A stretch of 64,000 nucleotides of DNA. Origin: Carex sylvatica (lineage: Eukaryota > Streptophyta > Magnoliopsida > Poales > Cyperaceae). Position numbers and translations under genes: made by a program. A model generated the notes under the pieces. The model was not told the origin of the DNA and made no database searches. It saw only the letters and a list, made by a program, of their open reading frames with translations. The stretch covers positions 186,001 to 250,000 of the forward strand of contig CAXKVR010000221.1 of NCBI GenBank assembly GCA_964058845.1. Reading direction: 5' to 3'. Each line of letters begins with the position of its first letter. Position 1 is the first letter of the stretch. This document shows, piece after piece, positions 55,548-64,000 of this stretch.

Positions 55548-57773
55548 GAGTTTGGAACGGAATTTATAATGAAGGAATTCAGATTGAACTCATAGATGGC
55601 ATATGAACTGACATGCAGGAGCGGTTTCTAGCAAGTACCAATATATAGAGCCATAGGTGACTGACTAATCATTTCCCAAGAAGCCCCACCTTTATTTAGC
55701 AAATACAAATGAATCACAAAACCCAAAGAGGCAAGCTATAAAAGTTCATTTAATAATATACATTAATTGTATGAAACCATTTATTCCCCTGGAATGATCA
55801 AACTTACAAGACAAAATTTATCTCCAATAGTCATCCATGTTGACCATGAATAAATGCTGAGAAATCAATAAATTTTCATTTTCATACTTCTCATAGATGT
55901 TTGGATTGCAATTCACATTGTAGCTTTTTCACTGGATAAACATATATTATTATACATTATTCACTGGATATAAATAAAATAAAAAAATAATAATAAAAAA
56001 CTCAACAAAATTTGAGTAAGGGTTCTGGTCTCAAATTATGGATTATTACTAAATTGGTAATAACAATTAACAAGATGAGTTCATGGTTGAAACTTGATGG
56101 GATATTGATCGTCATTTATGAACAAATTAATGATCGATTGGGAGATTGTAATTTTATTCCTTGTATTGAGACATAACAACTGAAATAAGGAATATAGTAT
56201 ACCCATATTGGATATTGGACAAACTTTTGAATCTGGCAAAAACAAAAGCAGGCCTTTAATTGGGCCCAAATAATCCTACGTGGCTCATAACCTGCAGTAA
56301 GGTGTGGAGGCAGCGCGAGGAAACATAATTTTATAATTTCTTTTTTTATAAATTAAGTGTATTTTTATAAATTTTTATATAGATATGTACATTTGGGACA
56401 TTTAAAAAAATACAATAATGAATAAATTCATGATTACTTTGAAATTAATGTATATGTTTACAAATACTTATTTGAAATTATATTTGTAAACGCATATATT
56501 AAAGAAAACTTTTTAAGAATAAGATTAAGAATATAATTTGACAAAACTTTTTAAGTCAAGACTAAGAATATAAATTGACATACCTGACACAATTTCATAA
56601 CTCTAATTATAGCAACTTAATATCTGTGTTTTGCTTAATAGGAAATGTGGCATGATGGGGGATCATGTGTGGTTATTCAACACCTGAATTTATAAGAGAT
56701 CGTACGTGTAACAAAAGGTTCATGGGGTGGTAAATTTTTGCAAAAGTAATTTGACATAAATCAGATCTCTAGTCATGACATAAAGCTTGACGTCTAGGTA
56801 AAATCAATGTAATTCGGGATGGCCAGATGTAAAATAAATGTAATTTAATGGCCGGTCAAATTTTAGATTTCATATTTAGTACCAAATTATACTTCCCTAA
56901 TGGGAAAATTTGACGGCTGGAGTACCATTGGACCTAAAAATTGGTCATGATGCAAATGATCATGAGATAGAAAAGCACCTATAATTAAGATTTACATAGT
57001 TGTTTCTTCAAAAAAAAAATATATTCACAAAGTCGAACACCAATTAACTTAAGAACTTCATCAAAAGGGATCTATATTCATTATGGTCTATGAATTTGCC
57101 AAACAATCCCTGTAAGATTTATTTATTTATTTTTGACCTGGGCCTTAATCCCAAGTCGTTTAATACATTCAAGGCCGAGCCCATCAATTCAAAATCCCAA
57201 ATTTTATCCGTAAGTCCCTAGAATAGAGAGTTATTACCAATGCCATTAAAATATACAGATCAGTCCTCTTAACATAATTATTTGCAATTCAATCCCTGAC
57301 AGTTTAAGAAAGTGTACCAGTACCCATTTAAAACCAATACGGACGGTACCAATTACCAGAAAACTGGTACAAGTCCGTGATTCATACAAACAAGTTCTCA
57401 CAAGAAAGGGAAACAAGCAATTGCAGGTACAAAGGCATGACCCATGCACAAGTAAATCAACAAAAACAATTCAAATTTGGGTTCACAATTTCAGCAACAA
57501 TTCATGGTTCAGATTCACAAGTAAGGGTGCCAAACTGCACCAATTAGGACAGTACAGTCCGAATGGCAGAGAAAATAAGGGTTCAACCCAACATTCACAA
57601 GAAAATTTTCAAACAAGAAATCGATAACAATTCAAAGCAGTACGACGCTAACAAAACTAAAATTACTTTCTTCATAAATAACTCCTAATTTCTAGACCAA
57701 ACAAAAACACAACAAAAAACTGCATTACATATAAAAAGAAATCTGCTTAGAGGAAATATATATGCTACTATGT
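55548..57773. repeat. Spacer between copies H and I, partly duplicated at 61.2-63.1 kb
   Basis: Contains a promoter-type flank of H, the distal block (56212-56300, TTGGACAAACTTTTGAATCT, TTGGGCCCAAATAATCCTAC) and the downstream flank of I. From 56212 to 57990 it is nearly identical to 61210-63262. A roughly 520-bp insertion of unknown type (about 57117-57640, with TACCAGAAAACTGGTACAAG) is shared by both copies. Confidence 0.6.
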
Positions 57774-58808
57774 TTATTGTATTTTAACGTTCTTGAAAGA
57801 CGGTACAGTATCGACTTTGCCTCGTATTTCAGCCATTATAGATGGGAAGCTTCTGACCAAATCTACATATTCGTCAGTTAACATCCAACTAATTAGAGTT
57901 CCTGGCTCCGCAATGATATCTAGGCAAGCATTTTTTAACCGAAGAGAGTTGTGCTGCAGAGCCAAAGCCAACGAGGTCGTAACCATGTCTAGTGAAATGC
58001 GACCACATAGCTTATCCTCACATAATGCCTTCAACCCTTCTAGTGCATATCTATCAGCAGCTACAAACAAATGTTGGGTAAATTTCGTCGATGATTTCTC
58101 AGAATTGCATCCGGGAACAGAATCAGTATATATGAAGTGAAGCATTGCCTCGAATACCTCGGGGCACATGTCTGCAATTTTAATTTCTTGTTGACTCACC
58201 TCGGCCATATTTCCAAAGAGCATTGCATTAAATATAGGGGATCGTGCTGCCAGTATTAATCTATGGCACAGAAAAGAACGATTTTCGACATGAAAAGTTA
58301 CATCTGCTGTCTTGCTACTTCCCAAGAGTTTTCCAATATGGCTGTGTAAATCAGATGATTTTGGCATCCCAAGGGAGCACCTATTGTGGGGTATTTCTGT
58401 GTTGTCGATGCTGCAAATTAACTCGAAACTGCCATCCTTGACAAAATCCTTCTCTAGATATGAGTTATAAAGCGAACTAGATGCATACCAGATTAAATCT
58501 GTCCCATCTCTTTGTTTGTATCGAATTGAAAGTGTGTATGTTTTCCCATCTCTCTTCAGAAGACTCAAACTGATTGTAGGGTTCACAGTTTTATATTCAC
58601 TTTGAAGCTTAACATGGAAAGAAGTATAAATACCAGACGACTCTTGGTGTGAACATTGTGGGTAACAGCGAACGACCCATTCATTGTCTAATGCATGAAA
58701 TACTGGGGAGGAAACAAATTGCTCGGGTTTCATATCCTTCATCTCTGAGTAGTGAAATTTGAAATGGTGGGCGACTTTGATGTAGTCTACTGATGCTGAA
58801 TTTGCCAT
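57774..58808 (-). CDS. MATH-BTB protein (BPM-like CUL3 adaptor), copy I, intact
   Basis: A single-exon ORF of 344 residues, MANSASVDYIKVAHHFKFHY onward. MATH about residues 8-140 with a shortened central part (TDLIWYASSSLYNSYLEKDF instead of the usual SPFEGQV..YGD stretch). The linker NTEIPHNRCSLGMPKS is kept. BTB about 160-265 (ADVTFHVENRSFLCHRLIL, SPIFNAMLFGNMAEVSQQEI, VFEAMLHFIYTDSVPGCNS). BACK-like tail ends SFKNVKIQ. Subgroup AMLFGNM. Position 51 is NEWVVRCYPQC rather than VIDCYP, an unusual Asp-to-Arg change in an otherwise constant strand. Upstream lie the TATA block and then a solo LTR. A partial copy of its 3' end is locus J. Confidence 0.93.
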   Translation of the reverse strand: MANSASVDYIKVAHHFKFHYSEMKDMKPEQFVSSPVFHALDNEWVVRCYPQCSHQESSGIYTSFHVKLQSEYKTVNPTISLSLLKRDGKTYTLSIRYKQRDGTDLIWYASSSLYNSYLEKDFVKDGSFELICSIDNTEIPHNRCSLGMPKSSDLHSHIGKLLGSSKTADVTFHVENRSFLCHRLILAARSPIFNAMLFGNMAEVSQQEIKIADMCPEVFEAMLHFIYTDSVPGCNSEKSSTKFTQHLFVAADRYALEGLKALCEDKLCGRISLDMVTTSLALALQHNSLRLKNACLDIIAEPGTLISWMLTDEYVDLVRSFPSIMAEIRGKVDTVPSFKNVKIQ

Positions 58809-58909
58809 GAGTTATGATAGACTAATTTATAATAGAGTACAAATTTGTGGAATTCGGATTAAATTAATAGATGATATATGAACTGACACGGAGGAGAGGT
58901 TTTTAGTAC

Positions 58910-58925
58910 CAATATATAGAGCCAT
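58910..58925 (-). promoter_or_regulatory. TATA-type promoter block of copy I
   Basis: GGCTCTATATATTGGTACTA on the minus strand about 105 bp before the ATG. Confidence 0.55.
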
Positions 58926-58971
58926 AGATAGGAGACTAATCTTTTCCCTTGAAGCCCCGCATATGTTTATC

Positions 58972-59241
58972 TGTTATTTGGAGGGATGTACTGACTGAAT
59001 TTTCTACTGATTGTATTGAATAATTCACGATGTAATTACAAGCTGTAAATGCGCTTATATAGGCTAAATAGCCATTGTACATTCCTAAATTACAATATAG
59101 ATGCTGTGCCTACTAATTCCTTCTATAATCTAATCAAATCCATCTACAGATTGCAGTTTCCTATTTTACAAAGATTGCAAGAATTCTATGGTAAATTTCT
59201 GGATTTGTCAGTGATGCTAAATATCTTTAGTATCTTCAATA
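58972..59241 (-). mobile_element. Short solo LTR upstream of copy I
   Basis: A 270-bp relative of the LTRs at 12265 and 63417 (AGCGCATTTACAGCTTGTAA, TTTAGGAATGTACAATGGC on the minus strand). The flanks TTATC (58967-58971) and TTAGC (59242-59246) are the target duplication with one change, in the loop of the upstream palindrome. Confidence 0.7.
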
Positions 59242-59628
59242 TTAGCAAATACAGTTTCCTATATTAAGCCAAAGAGGCAAACAATAAAAGATCATTTAAT
59301 TATATACATTCTATAAAATCATTCATTCCCCTTGAATGGTAAAACTTTCAAGCCCAAATTTATGTCCAATAATCATCCATGGTGACCATGAAAATATGCT
59401 GAGCAATCAATAAATTTTCATTTGCACATTTTTTTTTATACAGTAAGAGACAAATATTACTATATGTTTTGCATTTTACTGGATTTAAATTCTAGTACAA
59501 GTCTGTTGGAACCTAGGGGACATTGATCGTGATTCATGAAAATATTAACTAGATTTATGCATCTTCCACAATTAATCTTCAAAGTAAGCTAGCTACGCGC
59601 TTAATTGTTAGTGAGATTGTAATTTTAT

Positions 59629-59746
59629 GAAAGGGGAGGTAGCACAGTTGGTTAGAAAAAAGTTCTAGAGTTGTTATACTCAAAGATCGAGAGTTCGATT
59701 TCCCCTCACGACTTCGTAGCTCCTAAGAAGATTTTCAAAAAAAACA
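59629..59746 (+). mobile_element. tRNA-derived SINE, plus strand, 16-bp TSD
   Basis: GGGGAGGTAGCACAGTTGGT gives a box A (TAGCACAGTTGG) and GAGTTCGATTTCC a box B about 40 bp later, so the head resembles a tRNA. It ends in an A-run and is flanked by the perfect duplication GAGATTGTAATTTTAT at 59613-59628 and 59747-59762. A different family from the minus-strand SINEs at 28198 and 43277. Confidence 0.88.
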
Positions 59747-59762
59747 GAGATTGTAATTTTAT

Positions 59763-60680
59763 TCCTTGTATTGAGGTATTACAACTGTAATAGTTTGTAT
59801 ACCCATGGGCCATGGGAGATTGGACTTAACTTTTGAATATGGAAAAACAAAAGAAGGCCTTTTATTGGCTCTAATTCTACGAGGCTGATAACCTGCAGGC
59901 AGGTGAACGCAGAGCGAGGGAACATAATTTCACAATAAAAAATTATAAATCAAGTGTATTTTTATAATATTTTATACAGAGATATTTTTGTGAAATTTTC
60001 CCTTAAAAAAATTGTGCAATAAAGCATAACTTCATGATTACAAGTATAGGATTAGAAATACTTATTTTAAAGTATAATGGTAAACGCGCATATATTAAAA
60101 AATAATTTCACAACGAGGCAAGGGCCTCCCTTGAATCAATGTCATCTGAGTTAACAAAATATTTATGTTTAGTGGCAGTGCCAATTCTGATCGAATGGTC
60201 TGGATCTATGAGTCGACTTACCTGACACAATTTCATGATTCTAATTATGGCAACTTAATTGTATTTTGCAAAATAGGAAATGCGGCATAATGGGGGACCA
60301 TGCGTGGTTATCTACCAGACTACCACCTGGATTTGTAAGAGATCCTGTTACAAAATGTGCATGGGGTGGTAAATGTTTTGCAAAAGTAATTTGACATAAA
60401 TCAGATAGTTGGTCATGACATAAAGCTTTCACATCTAGGGAAAATAAATGTAATTTTAGATGGCCAGATTTCATCTTACAAAGGGAAACAGGTCTGATGG
60501 CCTGTCAAATTTTTGATTTCATATTTAGTACCAAATTCTAAAATTACTTGCCTAATGAGTAATGATAATGAGCAAATTTGACGTCTGCAGGACCATTGAA
60601 CCTAAAAATTGGTCATGAAGCCCATCACAAGAGAAGCACCTATAATTAAGATTCAGTAAGTTGTTTCTTCAAATATATAT
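59763..60680. repeat. Unit spacer downstream of the SINE
   Basis: Contains the distal block (GGGCCATGGGAGATTGGACT, 59809-59905), GGCAAGGGCCTCCC (60117), the GACACAATTTCATGATTCTA motif and the downstream flank of a further, now missing, gene. No ORF of note. Confidence 0.5.
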
Positions 60681-60686
60681 ATATAT

Positions 60687-61095
60687 AGGAATATGTTAGC
60701 ATGCTATGCATAGCATAGAGGGCCTCCGTGCAACGGCTCAATATTTGACTTTTCAAAATTTTAACGGTCGATCCGAACCGTTCATCTTGTTCTATATATT
60801 AATATGTGTTTGGAAACTAAATTTTATAATTTTTGAAATTTGTTTACTATTGTTTTAGATTTATTGAAAATCGCTGTTTTCAGCAAATCTGGACCATAAA
60901 AAAATAGTAATTTTCAATAAATCTAAACAAATAGTAAAATAATTCCAAAAAATGTAAAATTTGGTCTCCAACCACATATTAATATGGAGAACAAAATGAA
61001 CAATTCGGATCGACCGTTATGATTTTGAAAAATTGAATATTGAGCCGTTGCACAGAGGCCCTCTATGCTACGCATAGCATGCTAGCAAGTTTCTA
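60687..61095. mobile_element. Foldback MITE, AATATGTTAGCATGCTATGC type
   Basis: Arms of about 200 bp fold back: the left GTTAGCATGCTATGCATAGC pairs with the right GCTACGCATAGCATGCTAGC. It carries the shared GAACCGTTCATCTTGTTCTA core and AACGGTCGATC, in a TATATA tract at both ends. It lies in the downstream flank of the ghost unit. Confidence 0.75.
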
Positions 61096-61197
61096 TATAT
61101 ATATTCACAAGATTGAACACCAGTTAACCTTTTAGGACTTCATCAAAAGGAATCTATATTCATCATGAAATTGCAAAACAATCCCTGTAAATAACAA

Positions 61198-61320
61198 AAA
61201 CTTTTGAATCTGGATATTGGACATTGGACAAACTTTTGAATCTGACAAAAACAAAAGCAGGCCATTAATTGGGCCCAAATAATCCTACGTGGCTGATAAC
61301 CTGCAGTAAGGTGGAGGCAG
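61198..61320. other. Deletion junction: ghost MATH-BTB unit
   Basis: The downstream flank (TTGCAAAACAATCCCTGTAA, ATAACAAAA) is joined directly to the distal block (ACTTTTGAATCTGGATATTG, then a repeated GGACAAACTTTTGAATCTGA) that normally lies 2-3 kb away beyond a gene and its promoter. A complete gene copy therefore appears to have been deleted here. Confidence 0.55.
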
Positions 61321-63114
61321 CGCGAGAAAACATAATTTTATAATTTCTTTTTTTATAAATTAAGTGTATTTTTATAAATTTTTATATAGAGATGTACATT
61401 TGAGACATTTAAAAAAAATGCAATAATGAATAAATTCAAGATTATTTTGAAATTAATGTATAGGTTTACAAATACTTATTTGAAATTATATTTGTAAACG
61501 CATATATTAAAAAATAATTTTACAAGGAGGCAAGTGCCTCCCCTGTCCACAACATTGCTCAATCATTGGTCGAAAATTAAATTCTGAATTTTGCATGCCT
61601 CATTTTTTCATAATGATTTTATTATTTTTCTTTTCTTTTAAATAAATTTCCGTGAAAAATTGGTAAATGCTACATCAACTTTTTTATTAATTTATTAAAA
61701 AAAAAGTGTTTCCAATTAGATAAACACATGTTGCCTCCAACCACTCCCACTCCATATCTGCTACTTTCTAAAGAAAAAGTGGAGCCTTATTTATTTCAAT
61801 TCGATATGTGTGATTTTTAAAATGAATCGAACGGATATTGGCCCGATTTGAAATTCAGAAGACTCTTTTTATGTTAATATGACCCGTTAGTTTTATGTTA
61901 TACGGTTCGATTTGCCAATTCTTCATTTGAAGTTTTTAAGTCTCTTTAAGTCAAGACTAAGAATATAATTTGACATACCTGACACAATTTCATAATTCTA
62001 ATTACAGCAACTTAATCTCTGTTTTTTGCAAAATAGGAAATGTGGCATAATGGTTATTCAACACCTGGATTTATAAGAGATTGTATAACAAAATGTGCAT
62101 GGATTTACAAGAGATCTCTAGTCATGACATAAAGCTTCGAGGTCTAGGGAAAATCAATGTAATTCGGGATGGCCAGATGTAAAATAAATGTAATTTAATG
62201 GCCAGGCAAATTTTGTATTTCATATTAGTACCAAATTCTAATATTACTTCCCTAATGGGAAAATTTGACGGCTGGAGCACCATGTCCATTGGTCATGATG
62301 CAAATGACCATGAGATAGAAAAGCACCTATAATTAAGATCTACATAGTTGCTTCTTCCAAAAAAATATATTCACAAGTTGAACACCAATTAACTTAAGAA
62401 CTTCATCAAAAGGGATCTATATTCATTATGGTCTATGAATTTGCAAAACAATCCCTGTAAGATTTTTTATTTATTTTCAACCTGGGCCTTAATCCCAAGT
62501 CATTTAATACATTCAAGGCCGAGGCCATCAACTGAAATCCCAAATTTTATCTTCAAGTCCCAAGAATAGGGAGTTATTACAAATGCTATTAAAATTTACA
62601 GATTAGTCCTCTTAACATAATTATTTGCAATTCGGTCCCTGACATTATAAGAGAGTGTACCAATACCAATTTAAAACCAGTACGGACTGTACCAGTTACC
62701 AGAAAACTAGTACAAGTCCGTGATTCATACAAACAAGTTATCACAAGAAAGGGAAACAAGCAATCACAGGTCAAAATGCAACCCATGCACAAGTAAATCA
62801 ACAAAAACAATTCAAATTTGGGTTCACAATTTCAGCAACAATTCATGGTTCAGATTCACAAGTAAGGGTGCCAAACTGCACCAATTAGGACAGTACAGTC
62901 CGAATGGCAGAGAAAATAAGGGTTCAACCCAACATTCACAAGAAAAATTTCAAACAAGAAATCGATAACAATTCAAAGCAGTACGACACTAACAAAACTA
63001 ACATTACTTTCTTCATAAATAACTCCTAATTTCTAGACCAAACAAAAACACAACAAAAAACTGCATTACATATAAAAAGAAATCTGGTTAGAGGAAATAT
63101 ATATGCTACTATGT
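61321..63114. repeat. Duplicate of 56.2-57.8 kb
   Basis: Nearly the same sequence as 56215-57773, including the AAGGCCGAG, ACCAGAAAACTAGTACAAG and CAGTACAGTCCGAATGGCAG segments. It also has about 400 bp (61540-61930) missing from the other copy. No gene recognised; the small ORFs are shared repeat sequence. Confidence 0.65.
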
Positions 63115-63262
63115 TTATTGTATTTTAACGTTCTTGAAAGACGGTACAGTATCGACTTTGCCTCGTATTTCAGCCATTATAGATGGGAAGCTTCTGACCA
63201 AATCTACATATTCGTCAGTTAACATCCAACTAATTAGAGTTCCTGGCTCCGCAATGATATCT
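63115..63262 (-). pseudogene. MATH-BTB C-terminal remnant, copy J
   Basis: The last 48 or so codons, almost identical to copy I (EPGTLISWMLTDEYVDLVRS, FPSIMAEIRGKVDTVPSFKN). At 63262 the sequence jumps from the BACK-like tail straight to the upstream flank (GAGAGGCTATTTATAATATC), with only the bases TCT common to both sides. Everything from the start codon to the tail is deleted. Confidence 0.85.
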
Positions 63263-63416
63263 GAGAGGCTATTTATAATATCGTACAAAATTGTGGAATT
63301 CAGATTAAACTAATAGATGATATGCAAATGCAAGTAGAGGTTTTTAGTACCAATATATAGAGCCATGAAAGTGGAGGTGACTAATCTTTTCTCTAGAAGC
63401 CCCACATATGCTTAGC

Positions 63417-63680
63417 TGTTATTAGGAGAGATGGACAGTGATTGAATTGTCTATAGAATGTATTGAATGATTCGTAATCTAATTACAAGCTGTACATGTG
63501 CTTATATAGGCTAATTACCCATTGTACCTTCCTAAATTACAATATATTCTACAAATTCTAGATATAATCTAATCAAATTCATCTACAGATTGAAGTTTCC
63601 TATTTTACAAAGATTACAAGATTTCTGTTGTAAAGTTCTGAATTTGTTAGTGATCCTCAATATCTTTAGTATCTTCAATA
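63417..63680 (-). mobile_element. Short solo LTR upstream of copy J, TSD TTAGC
   Basis: 264 bp, closest to the LTR at 12265-12511, flanked by TTAGC at 63412-63416 and 63681-63685. The minus strand has AGCCTATATAAGCACATGTA as a TATA region. Confidence 0.75.
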
Positions 63681-63685
63681 TTAGC

Positions 63686-64000
63686 AAATACAGATGAATC
63701 ATATAACCCAAAGGGGCAAACTATAAAAGCTAATTTCTTCAATAATAATTAGTAAGATTGTAATTTTATTCCTTGTATTGACGTATTAATTAACATCTTG
63801 AGTATAGTATACCCATGGGCCATGGGAGAGAGGACTAACTTTTGAATAGGGAAAATAACAAAAGCGGGCCTTCTATTGGGCCCTAATTCGATTAGGCTCA
63901 TAACCTGAAGACAGCGGCCGACGTTGAACATAATTCTATAATTATTTTTTTATCAAATATTTTGATAATTTTTATGTATTGAGACATAATTTTAGAGTCA
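63686..64000. repeat. Distal block of the last unit, running off the window
   Basis: ATACCCATGGGCCATGGGAG, GCGGGCCTTCTATTGGGCCC and ATTCGATTAGGCTCATAACC match 12630-12760 of unit A closely, so units J and A are near relatives. The array probably continues beyond the right edge. Confidence 0.55.

Noticed and set aside
59638..59710. A genuine tRNA gene
   Set aside because: Box A and B are present but the acceptor stem is not paired and an A-tail plus 16-bp target duplication mark it as a SINE.

Overview
The window is AT-rich nuclear DNA of a flowering plant. The evidence is a papain-like protease, an NB-LRR and a DUF632 fragment, BPM-type MATH-BTB genes, and plant-type CACTA, Mutator-like, hAT, Copia, LINE and SINE elements. 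A monocot is plausible because MATH-BTB genes are strongly expanded there, but the sequence does not prove it. There is no operon, rRNA, tRNA or CRISPR array.

The backbone is a tandem array of single-exon MATH-BTB genes (CUL3 ubiquitin-ligase substrate adaptors), all on the minus strand, between about 11 kb and the right edge. Ten loci are recognisable. Four are intact (11040-12101, 16639-17709, 44397-45485, 57774-58808). One is intact except for a stop at codon 9 (51905-52972). Three are full-length pseudogenes (13468-14500, 21960-23013, 54463-55547) and two are remnants (30140-30290, 63115-63262). Each unit repeats the same flanks: a TATA promoter block, a short palindrome, and a distal block around TTGGACTAACTTTTGAATCT. 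Even gene-less intervals can therefore be recognised as decayed units, including a ghost unit at 61.2 kb.

The array is heavily invaded. 1-3647 is one end of a CACTA transposon. 31695-41752 is a complete 10,058-bp CACTA element of the same family, in opposite orientation, with target-site duplication (TSD) AGC, inserted inside a LINE. The two copies share their ends and a leader block but carry different captured host-gene pieces in the corresponding interval: ribosomal protein L10a in one and a papain-like cysteine protease in the other. 5581-6339 is a Pack-MULE carrying a DUF632-protein fragment. 7438-10148 is a 2.7-kb solo LTR. 47263-48688 is an internally deleted Copia element. Three related small LTRs, a hAT MITE, several Mutator-like MITEs, foldback MITEs in (TA)n tracts, LINE 3' ends and tRNA-type SINEs fill much of the rest, many with exact target-site duplications.

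The only other host gene seen is a truncated NB-LRR leucine-rich-repeat end at about 27.0-28.1 kb, interrupted by a LINE fragment. Functionally, the window is a fast-evolving ubiquitin-ligase adaptor cluster. Its copies differ most in the MATH (substrate) half and least in the BTB (CUL3) half, and transposons have repeatedly entered its promoters and spacers.
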